A stretch of DNA of 64,000 bases, from positions 48,501 to 112,500 of the forward strand of contig NW_026973698.1 in assembly GCF_035594125.1 (NCBI RefSeq), in the 5' to 3' direction. Below are positions 39,491-50,291 of the stretch, piece after piece. Numbering within the stretch: the first letter of the stretch is position 1; each line of letters opens with the position of its first letter. Below the pieces are notes generated by a model. That model was not told where the DNA came from and searched no databases. It saw only the letters and a list, made by a program, of their open reading frames with translations. This DNA comes from Scylla paramamosain. Its lineage: Eukaryota > Arthropoda > Malacostraca > Decapoda > Portunidae. Both the position numbers and the translations under genes were made by a program.

Positions 39491-39672
39491 CCCAGTTAGC
39501 GGGCAATAATGCTATTACTCACCCAACCAATTACGACTAAGGCTGGGACAAAGTTGAAGCCGTTCCCTCTACCCCGCGTCCCCAGCACAGGCGCCGCCAC
39601 CTGCTGACGGAGATTCCTGTGTGGGGCGGCAAATACTTGACAGCTTTTGTGCATTTCATTGGATTCATTTAG

Positions 39673-39673
<1 letters not shown>

Positions 39674-39753
<80 letters not shown>

Positions 39754-39764
39754 TGTGTGTGTGT
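39674..39764. repeat. (GA)n array with short (GT)n
   Basis: (GA)n at 39674-39750 followed by a few GT dinucleotides. Confidence 0.95.
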
Positions 39765-39872
39765 TAAGATTAGAACAAAAGAAAGAGCACAAGAAAATAA
39801 GGGGAAGCTGCAAGAAGCCATCAGGCCTACACGTGGCAGTCCCTGTATGAAACAAATCCACCTATTTATACC
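39765..39872 (-). mobile_element. 3' tail fragment of the CR1-like LINE
   Basis: The plus strand shows GGGAAGCTGCAAGAAGCCAT, then GGCCTACACGTGGCAGTCCC and TGTATGAAA. This matches 53508-53560 in the CR1-like element on the minus strand, including the degenerate AAGAACA/AAGAGCA tail. Only the 3' UTR remains. Confidence 0.8.
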
Positions 39873-40406
39873 TGTCACTTCCAAGGTACTCAAGATTCAA
39901 GGATAGAAAGCACTTAGACTAACACTGACACACAGCACCTTTGATACTGCAGGTATTAGCCAGGTTACATAACATCACAATAGATAACTAAAGACTCTGA
40001 GTTGATAATTACTAAGTCTAACAATAATGCACCGCGGCTTTAATAGTGGAGTTACTAGTTACTATGTTAGGTTAGATCAAGTCAAGACAACCGAAGACTG
40101 AGGGTTAAGAAGTGTTAAGCCTAATTCTGATAGTTCCGCAGCTCTAACCTTGAGCGAGACAGGCTTGGTGATGCATTAAGCGGCGCTGCGAGCGATGATC
40201 TCCTTTACGAGGGAATAAAACCATAAGGCGGGACGTTTAGTGAAAACCTTCATTCCGTAAACAGTAACTCGGCGGCTGGCAGTCGGATCAAGGCGGAGGA
40301 GTCAACCTCTCGCTGTGACTGCTGTGTTCAGGCTTCACAGGGATGTGTTAAGATGTAATGGATATATTTAGCGTATCTCTGTAATGAATATGTTTAGAGC
40401 ATCCCT

Positions 40407-40444
<38 letters not shown>

Positions 40445-40865
40445 TAGTAGTAGTAGTAGAAAAAAAAAAAAAAGGAGGAGGAGGAGCAAGACTCATTGTC
40501 TGATAGAGGCTTCAACAAACAGGAGCCAAGACCAGGAGTGATACCGCCCTTTGAGTGTGGCGGCAAACCAGAGCGTGTCTCCCAATAATAACTACTAGAC
40601 AGGAAATATTCTTTAATATACTGAGTCCATATTTTACTTTCCTTGCTAATATAATGTGCAGGAGGGGTATTAATTTCAACATTTTGAAATTTGCGTTCCT
40701 GTTTCGGATTCAAAACTTATCATTAATTAGCCACTGTAAGAAATGTTTATGCCAGTTACGTATTAATGTTTCAGTACACGTCATGCTATTATCAATATAA
40801 AGACATGCGTTAGCAATACTAATTCAAACTCTAAGTTAACACACTGCAACGCTTCACTCTCTTAC
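39873..40865. other. unassigned sequence with a (TAG)n array
   Basis: (TAG)n at about 40410-40459 followed by an A-run (40460-40472). No gene motif was found in the rest. Confidence 0.6.
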
Positions 40866-41055
40866 CACGAGTATTTTCAAAGGCCACAGAGATGACTACC
40901 ATGTTCCCAAGAGTGTTTCTCGTGTCAGTAATGTATCTCGTTAATCTGTCACTAGTACTATATAAAACACTCTTAAAAACCAATGTAACTTCACGACGAC
41001 TATTTTCAAAGACCACAGAGATGATTACCAAGTTCCCAAGAGTTTATCGTGTCAG
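40866..41055. repeat. 129-bp tandem repeat, first copy and left part of second copy
   Basis: The word TATTTTCAAAG occurs at 40872 and 41001 (129 bp apart), with matching flanks (CCACAGAGATGA, GTTCCCAAGAGT). The second copy stops at the LTR element insertion after 41055 and resumes at 53045. A third copy has TATTTTCAAAG at 53119: 55 bp before plus 74 bp after the insertion again gives 129. Confidence 0.93.
41051..41055. repeat. target-site duplication GTCAG (left)
   Basis: GTCAG directly flanks the outer LTR element; the same five bases lie at 53040-53044 on the other side. Five-bp duplications are usual for Ty3/gypsy integrases. Confidence 0.93.
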
Positions 41056-41194
41056 TGTAGGGTGTAAGGAAGACGCAGTGCTTCCTTAAGACCTTTATTC
41101 CCTCGACTGCCCCGAGAGCGGCAGAGCGTACAGTGGTGCCGGGAGGGCCAACATATCGTACCGTATGGGATAGATATAACAGCTATATCCTACA
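41056..41194 (-). repeat. 3' LTR of the outer element
   Basis: 139 bp. On the minus strand it starts TGTAGGATATAGC, has AATAAA (complement near 41094-41099), and ends CCTTACACCCTACA. It differs from the 5' LTR by one substitution (near 41080) and one missing base (near 41111). Confidence 0.95.
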
Positions 41195-41204
41195 TCTCCC
41201 CCCC
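41195..41204 (-). promoter_or_regulatory. polypurine tract of the outer element
   Basis: The minus strand reads GGGGGGGAGA directly before the 3' LTR, where the plus-strand DNA primer is expected. Confidence 0.85.
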
Positions 41205-41395
41205 AGTTAAACATATGGTAAATAGCATATGGGCTTAACGGAAATACATAATGGATTATAGAATAAACACAGCCGAAAGAAGGATATACATGAGGCAACA
41301 TAAGTTGGCATGCTTCCACCTGAGAAACATAAGATTCCTTAATAACATTGCATAAATAAAACAGGTTGTACAAGGGATTATACCAATAATTACAA

Positions 41396-43196
41396 TTAAG
41401 GTGGAGAGGACTCGTCGTAGTCGGCTAACCACTGGGGACGACGAGAAGTCCTCCGTGGGCGTGATGGGGTTGACTGCCGGGGCTGTGGGGTGGGGCTGGT
41501 TGCGGGTGTGGGTCCCGCGTGAGACGGTGCGGGGCTGGCGAGGGTTGCCCCCCGTTTCACCCTCAGGTGCCGACGGTTGCGGAGCGACAGACGGCCACTA
41601 CCATCCAACCTGACGGTATATTGGCGGTGTGGGAGTGCCTCAGCTACCACTCCACTCCTGTCCCATACCTTAGTCATCTGGTTCTGCACCCACACTCTAG
41701 AGCCCGGGGAAAGGGGTTCAAGGGTTCTGACTGGCCCCTGGCGTTCCACCCTCTCGTCCCCAGACCGGGCCATGGCTAACTCCCTACGTCGGAGGGCCCG
41801 TCGCCAGTGCTGGTCCACCTTGTAGTTACACCGGGCTGTGGGGACGCCGTCTCTGAGGTGGCGGCCCGTGGCGAGCTGAGCGGGTGAGCTGTCAGCCCCT
41901 CGCAGGGGCGTGTTGTGGTACTGTAGGAGAGCGGCCGACAGCTTGTCCGTGTCGAGGCTGCCGGTGGGGCCAATGTTAAGTCGTAGCATCCTCTTGGCGG
42001 ACTTGACTGCCGCCTCGGCTCGGCCATTGGACTCGGGGTAGTGGGCTGACGAGACACGCACTCTAACCCCCCAGCGCCTGAAGAAGTCTTGCATCTCCTC
42101 ACTTACGAGGTTGGTGCCGCCGTCCGTAGACACCTCCTCTGGTGCCCCCCAGCGAGCGAAGAAGCGGCGGAAGTGAGCCATGAGTTTACTGGAGGAGGCA
42201 CTACTGGGGAGGTGGCCGATCTCCAGCCATCCTGTGAGCCTGTCGGCGTACACTAAGTAGGTGTTGCCCTCGAGCTGGAACAGGTCCGTCACTGTGCACT
42301 GGAAGGGATACTCTGGTGGCGGGGTGATGACTAGGGGCTCTGGTGACTGGGAGGGGGCGTGGGCGTTGCAGGCTGAGCATGTCGACCGCAGGTGCTGAAG
42401 GTCCCCGTCCATACCGGGCCAGTAAACCGACTGGCGGGCCCTGCGGAGCATGGAGTCAAGCCCCTGATGACCCGCGTGGAGGTGAGTGGCCACCTGCTGG
42501 CGTAGGGGCTCGGGAATCACCAGCCTAACGGACCCCTGGTCGAAGGTGTACGTGACCAGTCCCTGAGACACTGACAGTCTGTCTCTGACCCCGTAAAACT
42601 GGCGGAGGCAAGCCACTTCTCGGGACCTCTGCGGGCTCCAGTCACCCGTCAGGACCTTGGCCACCAGCAGCTGGTATACTGGGTCGTCTGCGGCAGCGCT
42701 AGTGACTGACGCCTCATCCAGTGTGATGCAGCCGTTGTCGGTAAGGGCGGCCGTGGTAGCCGCCGCTGTAGCCACCTCCAAATCCACGGCGAGGTTCTCG
42801 TCGCAGCTGTCTGGTGAAGTGCGGAGGGCAGGGTAACGGGACAGGAAGTCTGCAGCACAGTTGCGCTTCCCTGATAGATACTTGACGGCGAACCTATACT
42901 GCAGCGTCTTCTCCTTCAGCGCGAAGAGCCTGGGGTTAACGATGTCCTTCAGTGCCCTGTCCCCCAGGAGCCTCACTAGGGGGCGGTGGTCGGTGACCAG
43001 CACCAGGTTTGGGCACCCCAGCAGGAACAGGCGTGCCTTCCGCAGGCACCATACCACCGCAAGGGCTTCCCCCTCAACTGAGGCGTACCCAGCCTCGGCC
43101 GCTGACAGGTGCCGGCTGCCGCAGAGCGCAAGACGCCACCCGCTCCTACAGCAGAAGGGAGCCTCCGCCGTCCCGCACCCGCAGTGCTGCTGGAGG
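41396..43196 (-). CDS. pol: outer element pol, second part: RNase H (C-terminal portion) and integrase
   Basis: This is the downstream half of the outer Gag-Pol. It begins within RNase H, shows GEALAVVWCL, LVLVTDHRPLVRLL and CAADFLSRYP, and continues into integrase. There an HHCC zinc finger (HLHAGHQG ... CSACNAHAP) precedes the catalytic triad: Asp in VTDLFQ, Asp in STDGGTN and Glu in SNGRAEAAV. The last two are 35 residues apart (D35E), as in active integrases. The C-terminal region (WVQNQMTKVWDRSGVV ... YTVRLDGSGRL) is an SH3-like tail and does not show a clear GPY/F motif. The frame ends at 41396 without internal stops and continues in phase from the upstream half beyond the nested element. 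The apparent start upstream of 43196 comes from the nested element's target duplication. Confidence 0.93.
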
Positions 43197-43201
43197 ACCA
43201 C
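43197..43201. repeat. target-site duplication ACCAC (left) of the nested element
   Basis: ACCAC lies directly before the inner LTR and again at 50287-50291 directly after the other inner LTR. Confidence 0.95.
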
Positions 43202-44171
43202 TGTTGCGCCCCTTCTCCTCCTCTAAGACGACGAGACTTACCACTTGCTGTGTCGGGAGCTGACCTACCCTGACACCCTCCTTCTCCACCGTTCTATAGC
43301 TGATCTCCGTGGTAAATAAGGGGAAGAGACGAACAAGGATCACCACAATCTTCCACGCAGTGACAAGAAAAAATGTGTAGTTGGGAATGGATGATTGATG
43401 AGAAAAAACAACGACGATAGCTTAAGCAACACCGTCTATTCAGGGTAAAAGACACACAGATAACACAACACGATTAACACAATTAAAGGATGTCCTAAGA
43501 GGAGGAATTCGTCAAGAACACGAACCCACCTTCCTGACTATCACTATTAACCACGTGGTTACCAAAGCGGCTCTCTCGGCAAGCACAGGGAGGATGAGAG
43601 AGGAACGTCCTGCCCCGGCCGCAGCGAGTGAGAGAGAGAGAGAGCAAGCGCCCAGCCGCGCCTTTCCTGGGTCGGCGGCCACCCCACGTGACCCAGTTTA
43701 GTCCCGGCCAGAGTAGTCGAGAACTCAATGCAGTACAAGGGGAGAATATTATTACATATATAAAAATACTATAGAACCAAGGATGATGTTACAATCGTTT
43801 TAAGGTCACAAGAAGTGAAGTGACATATAACTAGGTATGGGAATAGCAAACAAGTAATGTAAAATAGTTGCCTCTTCCGTGAGAGTGGGGATAGTCTCGG
43901 CTGCTCTTGCCTTAATGACTCATAACCTAGCTAGCTAACTCAAACTACTAACTTAACAATATATAGATACATTTTCACAATATATACAAGGTAAAATAAT
44001 AAGAATTAATTTGAGATATACGTCTAGCTTAAAATAGGACTGCATCAAATAAGGTATTATTAATAATATAGATGTCTCACGTGTCTGGCCAGGAGGGTAT
44101 TGTCTATTAGAAAGTGGCGCGTAGGCCTATAAGAAAGGGGTGACTAATTAAATACATATATACACGTGACA
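43202..44171 (-). repeat. 3' LTR of the inner element
   Basis: 970 bp, TGTCACGTG ... GCGCAACA when read on the minus strand. It contains a short (GA)n run (43629-43644) and matches the 5' LTR base for base as far as I compared. Confidence 0.95.
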
Positions 44172-44183
44172 CCTCCCCCCAAA
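44172..44183 (-). promoter_or_regulatory. polypurine tract of the inner element
   Basis: The minus strand reads TTTGGGGGGAGG directly before the 3' LTR. Confidence 0.85.
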
Positions 44184-44281
44184 GGAAAGCGTTGAGATGG
44201 CGCAGACAGTGAAACGCTTAATTCTAATGATATTGCTTAGTTAAATTTGTACAAAATGGGATATGGATAAAATATAATTTA

Positions 44282-47200
44282 TTAATGGGCACGAGACAAC
44301 GCATCCGCCACGAGGTTTTCCTTCCCCCGTATATGGCGAATCTCAATGTTGTAAGGCTGCAGTGTGAGTGACCAACGCAACAGCCTCGAATTTTTCAGTT
44401 TCATTCTTTCTACGAATGTTAAGGGATTGTGGTCTGTTAAAACCAACAGCCGTGATTGACCGATATACACTTTAAAATGTTCGAGGGCCATGAGGAGAGC
44501 TAATGCTTCCTTTTCAATGGTTGCATAGCTTCGTTGATAACTTTTCAGTTTGTGCGAGTAGTACCCAATGGGGTGCAGAATACTGTCCTCACCTTCTTGG
44601 AGGAGTACGGCACCAGTTCCCAGGTCACTGGCGTCCACCTGTAGGACAAACGGCTTCTGCAAGTCGGGAGCTCTCAGAACAGGAGTGTCAGTCAAGAGGG
44701 CCTTTAGAGTGGCAAAGGCATGCTGACCGTCTGGAGTCCAGGCGAACACCCTCTTCGAGCTGAGCATATCTGTCAGAGGGGCTGCCACAGTGGAGAAGTT
44801 TGGGCAGAAGCGTCTGTAGTAGGTGGCCATGCCAAGGAACCTCATCAGTGCTTTTTTGTTGTCAGGCACAGGATACTGGGTGATGGCTTCTATCTTGGCG
44901 TTCACTGGTAGGACTCGGCCTTGACCCACAACATGCCCAAGGAATGTGACTTGTGCATGGCCAAACTCACTCTTTGTTAGGTTGATGGTGAGGTTGGCTG
45001 CAGTGAGGCGCTGGAAGAGGTCACGAAGGCGTTGCAGGTGTTGTCCCCAGTCATCGCTAAACACCACCAGGTCGTCCAGGTAGCACCTTACACCACTGAG
45101 GCCCATCACTACATGGTTCATAAGGCGTTGGAAGGAACTAGGGGCGTTCCGCATGCCAAAGGGGAGAACCTTGAAGTGGTAGAGCCCTTCTGGAGTGATG
45201 AAGGCCGAGATTTGGGAAGCCCTCTCCGTCAGGCCAAGTTGGTAGTAGCCCTGGAGGAGGTCGAACTTGGAGACGTACCTCGCCCGCCCCAGGTCGTCGA
45301 TGATGTCGTCCATCCTAGGCAGAGGGAAAGAGTCTGGGACTGTTACCGCATTGACTTTGCGGTAGTCCACACACATCCGCACCTTCCCGTTGGATTTGGG
45401 CACCATCACTACTGGGGACGCCCAGGGGCTCAGGCTCGGCTCGATGAGGCCTTGCTCCAGCAGCCGTTGGACTTCCTGGCGAAGGACCTCCCGCTTCTCG
45501 GCGTTCAGCCTATAGGGTGGCTGACGGATAGGAGGAGCGCCTTTCACGTCGACGTCGTGGCATAGCAGAGGGCAGAGGCTGGGGTTGTCGTGGAAGAGCG
45601 TCGGATGTTCCTGCAGCAGACGTAGCACTTCAGCAGCTTGTTCCGACGGAAGGTGAGCCAGTTTCTCTCCGGGGTTTTGCAACACCTCAGAGTTACGCAA
45701 CACTGGGTCTACTACCGCATCAACGCTTTCCTCATGGCCACTCGACACTAAAAGACACTGGCTTTCCCGAGGCGCATTATTTTCAGTATCACTGCTGGTA
45801 TGAAATGGTTTAATTAAATTTATATGTACCAGTCGGGTTTTCTTCCGACGTTCTGGTGTACTGATCACATAATTCACCTCATTTATTTTTTTAATGACCT
45901 TATATGGTCCACAAAACCTTGATTGGAAGGGACTTAGATGGAGGGGTAGGAACACTAGCACTTGGTCACCAGGGTGGAATTCACGGCTTTGCACCTTGTG
46001 GGTCTGGTCATAATGAGCCTTCATTTTCACTTGTGCCCCTTGCAAATTTTCTGAGGCAACTCGTTGGGCAATGCACATTCGCTCCCTGAAACGCTTGACG
46101 TAAGCAGCCAATGGCACGGCCGCTGACTCGTCAAGGAAGCATTCCTTGAGGGCCTTTAGGGGACCTCTGACCTCGTGCCCATACACGAGTTGGAAGGGAG
46201 TGAATCCTAGGGACTCCTGAACACTATCCCTGATGGCAAAAAGGAGGAGGTGGATTCCTTCATCCCAATCCTTCCCTGTCTCTAAAACAAAGGAACGGCA
46301 CATAGTTTTTAGAGTTTGGTGGAATCTCTCCACTGCTCCCTGGGATTCAGGGTGGTAGGCCGTTGATCTGTACTGCCGGACTCCCAGGGTCGCCATCACC
46401 TGCTTGAATAATCCAGAAGTAAAGTTGGTTCCCTGATCGGACTGCACAGAAAGGGGCAGACCGACCTGGGTGAAAAACCTGCTCAGGGCTTGGATTACAA
46501 GTTTAGCCGTGATGCGGCGAAGGGGAATTGCTTCAGGGTAACGGGTAGCTCTGTCCATAATTGTTAATAGGAAAGCATTCCCTCTGGCTGACTTAGGGAG
46601 TGGTCCTACGCAGTCGATGATTATATGGGTAAATGGATCTCCCACTGCTGGAATAGGATGCAAGGGAGCGGGGTTAATGGTTGGGCAGGGCTTGCCCGAC
46701 ACCTGGCAAATCCTACACGATTTACAATATTTGGCCACAGATTTTTTCTGATAGGGCCAATAGAAGTGCATGGATATCTTATGGTGGGTCTTCCTGACTC
46801 CCAGATGACCACCTACCCCATCATGTGCTAATTTTAATATATCTCCCTGCAAGGAGCTAGGAATAACAACCTGGTGGAGCACCCGCCAGTCGTGATCTGC
46901 AGGGACATCTGCTGGGCGGAACTTCCTCATCAAAACTCCTCCCTCCAGATAAAAACAACGGGGAAGATGATCTCTCTCTGAGGGGTCAACAACGTGATCA
47001 AAGCACACCTTCAGTTGGGGATCCCTGGCCTGTTCCGCAATTAGAGTGGAGCGGGTTACAGGGGTGCCTTCAATACAATGCACCACAGGATCTGAGTTTA
47101 GAGAGGACTCAGGGGGATCTGGCTCCTTACCAGCCTGTTGAAAAAAATCCTGCAGGGAAAATTCCGGACTGAGGGTGTCATGGCCTACAGTATTACCTAT

Positions 47201-48934
47201 GGTCGTCTTGGAAGGGTGTGGCTCTGAAGGAGCGTTGGAAGCCATGCGGCGGCTGGCACTACGCGTGACCACGCACACAGGCGATACCTTGGGTGGCATA
47301 GGGTCAGGTGGGTTCCCATGGTTGGTCGAGGGAGCTGTTTGGCCTGGCATATTTTCCACCGTCACATTCCCTAACACCAGAGATACTCCATCCACTGGGA
47401 TCTCGTCCACTATACCGGCAGTGATGTAACCAGACACCACAGGTGACTGCAGGTAAATCCGACACAGGGGTACCTCACCCTGAGAGAAGAGCCCTTTGAC
47501 CCGTAAGGAACCTCCTACCTGGCACTGTGAGAGAGGAGGGACTACCTTCCGCAAAACAAAATTATGGAGAGCACCCGAATCCCTGAGTAGAGTAATAGGT
47601 ATGGAAGGTTGGGAATCACCATGCAGAGACACTGAACCACTAAAACAGTATGGTTTATAATATTCATGAACATCAGAGGGGACATTATTACAAATATTCT
47701 GAAAATTATGGACCTTGCCCAAAGCAGGAATATCACCCGATGGGGACACCGGCTCCACCAAAGGATCATTAGTCTTGCTAACCAAGAGAGCGGGGCTGGC
47801 ATTATACTTTCCTCTTTTGGGGCATTTATCTTTAAGGTGACCCGTCTGCTTGCAATAGGCGCAGCGGCTCACAAGAAAACATGTGGCAAGAGTATGATTG
47901 GGCCTCTTGCAGTAGGTGCAGCCAAGTTGATTGGTAGGGAGTTTGTTAGAAGTGGAACCAGCCGTACGCACATCTCGGTTAGCAGACTCACCTGAAGCAG
48001 ATGGGGTGAACCTGGGTCGTCCGGACAGATGAGACGTGGAGGCCGATTCCCTGGATCCCATGACAGTGGAGTTAGGCTGGAGGGCTGACTGACTGAGGGG
48101 CACCTTGCGGCTGAAATGAACATTTGGGTTTAATATGAGATAGTGGTCAGAAGCTGGTCCAGCAGACTCCAGGTCATGCTTTCCCAGCCCCTCCAGATAA
48201 GATTGTAATTGAGGAGGCATGCTGGATTTCACTTCTTCATACACAAATAGCTCTAAAAGTTTCTTATAACTTCCCCCAACCCCCTCACTATCTACCCAGC
48301 GTTTTGCTTGGGCCATTTTCTCCCTGAAGAATTCTACGCAAGTCTGGTTGGGTTGTTTGAGAGTGGATCTGAAGATTTTCCTGTAGTGCGAGGGGACACG
48401 CTCATAGGCCCTCAAAACAGTGGACTTGATTGTAGAGTAGTCACGGGATTCTTCGGCTGTCAATGCAGTGTACGCCTGTCTAGCTGCCCCGGTGAAGACA
48501 TTGCTGAGGAGTGGGGCCCAGCGATGGAGAGGCCACTGATGTATGGAGGCATTCTTCTCGAATTGCGAAAAAAAATCCTCTGGGTCTTTCTCACAGAAGG
48601 GAGGGACGTACTTCTCAGCTTTATCATCCCGGGACATCTCCCGAGCCCTATTTTGCTCTCTCAGGAGTTCCAGACGGATCCGATCCCTCTCGATGCTGAG
48701 CTTGGCCCCCTCAGTATCCCCAATGAATGCAGGGAAGGCTTCTTCTACCTCCTCTTGGCTAAATATGTTTTCATCGACTAGATGCTCGAGGACGATATTT
48801 TGAAGATGAGCCTTGTTGAACGAAGCCCTGACTTCCAGCTGGAAGTGGGTAGCCAAGCGGGCCCACTGACTCTTTGGAAGGGGCTCAAGAGCTCCAACTG
48901 AGGGATTCTCTATAAACTCCTCCAGATCCAACAT
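44282..48934 (-). CDS. gag-pol: inner element Gag-Pol polyprotein, order Gag-PR-IN-RT-RNase H
   Basis: 1550 codons without a stop. Approximate residues: Gag capsid-like region 100-290; two CCHC zinc knuckles near 335-375 (CTYCKRPNHTLATC and CAYCKQTGHLKDKC); protease near 452 (LLRDSGAL, active-site DSG); integrase zinc finger near 690-735 (HDGVGGHLG ... CKSCRICQ); integrase catalytic Asp in IIIDCVGPL (about 773), Asp in VQSDQGTNF (about 831) and Glu in SQGAVERF, 35 residues later; a GPY/F module near 1010 (FCGPYKVIKK). RT follows at about 1165-1340 (VRMCVDYRKVNAVT, FDLLQGYYQLGL, VLPFGMRNAP, CYLDDLVVFSDD), then RNase H (VLQVDASDLGTGAVL, LVLTDHNPL, NLVADALSR). All catalytic residues I looked for are present. 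The start at 48934 is the first ATG of the frame and lies about 360 nt after the primer-binding site. Integrase before RT is the unusual feature. Confidence 0.96.
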   Translation of the reverse strand: MLDLEEFIENPSVGALEPLPKSQWARLATHFQLEVRASFNKAHLQNIVLEHLVDENIFSQEEVEEAFPAFIGDTEGAKLSIERDRIRLELLREQNRAREMSRDDKAEKYVPPFCEKDPEDFFSQFEKNASIHQWPLHRWAPLLSNVFTGAARQAYTALTAEESRDYSTIKSTVLRAYERVPSHYRKIFRSTLKQPNQTCVEFFREKMAQAKRWVDSEGVGGSYKKLLELFVYEEVKSSMPPQLQSYLEGLGKHDLESAGPASDHYLILNPNVHFSRKVPLSQSALQPNSTVMGSRESASTSHLSGRPRFTPSASGESANRDVRTAGSTSNKLPTNQLGCTYCKRPNHTLATCFLVSRCAYCKQTGHLKDKCPKRGKYNASPALLVSKTNDPLVEPVSPSGDIPALGKVHNFQNICNNVPSDVHEYYKPYCFSGSVSLHGDSQPSIPITLLRDSGALHNFVLRKVVPPLSQCQVGGSLRVKGLFSQGEVPLCRIYLQSPVVSGYITAGIVDEIPVDGVSLVLGNVTVENMPGQTAPSTNHGNPPDPMPPKVSPVCVVTRSASRRMASNAPSEPHPSKTTIGNTVGHDTLSPEFSLQDFFQQAGKEPDPPESSLNSDPVVHCIEGTPVTRSTLIAEQARDPQLKVCFDHVVDPSERDHLPRCFYLEGGVLMRKFRPADVPADHDWRVLHQVVIPSSLQGDILKLAHDGVGGHLGVRKTHHKISMHFYWPYQKKSVAKYCKSCRICQVSGKPCPTINPAPLHPIPAVGDPFTHIIIDCVGPLPKSARGNAFLLTIMDRATRYPEAIPLRRITAKLVIQALSRFFTQVGLPLSVQSDQGTNFTSGLFKQVMATLGVRQYRSTAYHPESQGAVERFHQTLKTMCRSFVLETGKDWDEGIHLLLFAIRDSVQESLGFTPFQLVYGHEVRGPLKALKECFLDESAAVPLAAYVKRFRERMCIAQRVASENLQGAQVKMKAHYDQTHKVQSREFHPGDQVLVFLPLHLSPFQSRFCGPYKVIKKINEVNYVISTPERRKKTRLVHINLIKPFHTSSDTENNAPRESQCLLVSSGHEESVDAVVDPVLRNSEVLQNPGEKLAHLPSEQAAEVLRLLQEHPTLFHDNPSLCPLLCHDVDVKGAPPIRQPPYRLNAEKREVLRQEVQRLLEQGLIEPSLSPWASPVVMVPKSNGKVRMCVDYRKVNAVTVPDSFPLPRMDDIIDDLGRARYVSKFDLLQGYYQLGLTERASQISAFITPEGLYHFKVLPFGMRNAPSSFQRLMNHVVMGLSGVRCYLDDLVVFSDDWGQHLQRLRDLFQRLTAANLTINLTKSEFGHAQVTFLGHVVGQGRVLPVNAKIEAITQYPVPDNKKALMRFLGMATYYRRFCPNFSTVAAPLTDMLSSKRVFAWTPDGQHAFATLKALLTDTPVLRAPDLQKPFVLQVDASDLGTGAVLLQEGEDSILHPIGYYSHKLKSYQRSYATIEKEALALLMALEHFKVYIGQSRLLVLTDHNPLTFVERMKLKNSRLLRWSLTLQPYNIEIRHIRGKENLVADALSRAH

Positions 48935-49296
48935 GTTTGCTAATAAAGAATAGAATTCTAGAACAACTAACTAGCTAGCTAATGGAACAGCCACAAAGAA
49001 AGGAACACAAGTAGAAATCACGAAATGGTATCAATATGAAGTGATTTGGTCCCTAAAGGGATAAAACTTAAGCTGCACAGCCACCAGATGAGAGAAGCAG
49101 AATGATACAGCTAAAAAGTAAAATGCCAACAATACTAGAATACAGTTACTGAAAAACACTGGAGAACACAGATAAAGGAGCACTGCACCAAGTAGACTAC
49201 CCCCCCAAAAACACGTGGGATGATACAGTACAGCAACTCACAAAATCAGGAACAAGAAGACACTGATTTATATTATTCATCCATCAAGAAAATCAC
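48935..49296 (-). other. 5' leader of the inner element
   Basis: About 360 nt between the primer-binding site and the gag start. No open frame of note; it is expected to hold RNA packaging signals, which I cannot identify by sequence. Confidence 0.7.
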
Positions 49297-49314
49297 ATCC
49301 CGGTCAGGCCCCCA
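49297..49314 (-). promoter_or_regulatory. primer-binding site of the inner element
   Basis: The minus strand reads TGGGGGCCTGACCGGGAT, two bases after the 5' LTR. It starts TGG as required for pairing with a tRNA CCA end and resembles proline-type primer sites. The exact tRNA is not determined here. Confidence 0.75.
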
Positions 49315-49316
49315 TT

Positions 49317-50286
49317 TGTTGCGCCCCTTCTCCTCCTCTAAGACGACGAGACTTACCACTTGCTGTGTCGGGAGCTGACCTACCCTGACACCCTCCTTCT
49401 CCACCGTTCTATAGCTGATCTCCGTGGTAAATAAGGGGAAGAGACGAACAAGGATCACCACAATCTTCCACGCAGTGACAAGAAAAAATGTGTAGTTGGG
49501 AATGGATGATTGATGAGAAAAAACAACGACGATAGCTTAAGCAACACCGTCTATTCAGGGTAAAAGACACACAGATAACACAACACGATTAACACAATTA
49601 AAGGATGTCCTAAGAGGAGGAATTCGTCAAGAACACGAACCCACCTTCCTGACTATCACTATTAACCACGTGGTTACCAAAGCGGCTCTCTCGGCAAGCA
49701 CAGGGAGGATGAGAGAGGAACGTCCTGCCCCGGCCGCAGCGAGTGAGAGAGAGAGAGAGCAAGCGCCCAGCCGCGCCTTTCCTGGGTCGGCGGCCACCCC
49801 ACGTGACCCAGTTTAGTCCCGGCCAGAGTAGTCGAGAACTCAATGCAGTACAAGGGGAGAATATTATTACATATATAAAAATACTATAGAACCAAGGATG
49901 ATGTTACAATCGTTTTAAGGTCACAAGAAGTGAAGTGACATATAACTAGGTATGGGAATAGCAAACAAGTAATGTAAAATAGTTGCCTCTTCCGTGAGAG
50001 TGGGGATAGTCTCGGCTGCTCTTGCCTTAATGACTCATAACCTAGCTAGCTAACTCAAACTACTAACTTAACAATATATAGATACATTTTCACAATATAT
50101 ACAAGGTAAAATAATAAGAATTAATTTGAGATATACGTCTAGCTTAAAATAGGACTGCATCAAATAAGGTATTATTAATAATATAGATGTCTCACGTGTC
50201 TGGCCAGGAGGGTATTGTCTATTAGAAAGTGGCGCGTAGGCCTATAAGAAAGGGGTGACTAATTAAATACATATATACACGTGACA
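49317..50286 (-). repeat. 5' LTR of the inner element
   Basis: 970 bp, with the same start and end as the other copy. It would hold the promoter for the element's RNA. Confidence 0.95.
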
Positions 50287-50291
50287 ACCAC
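50287..50291. repeat. target-site duplication ACCAC (right) of the nested element
   Basis: Second copy of the ACCAC duplication. On the minus strand it is GTGGT and forms part of the outer element's RNase H reading frame. Confidence 0.95.

Larger units (their letters stand above)
43202..50286 (-). mobile_element. inner, Gmr1-type LTR retrotransposon (integrase before RT), structurally complete
   Basis: A 7,085-bp element on the minus strand with 970-bp LTRs, an ACCAC duplication, primer-binding site, polypurine tract and one uninterrupted 1550-residue Gag-Pol. Its integrase domain lies upstream of reverse transcriptase, the order known from the Gmr1 group of Ty3/gypsy elements and otherwise typical of Ty1/copia. 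RT and integrase sequences themselves look like Ty3/gypsy. The two LTRs have the same length and I saw no difference between them by eye, so insertion is very recent. It sits within the RNase H region of another LTR element. Confidence 0.95.
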
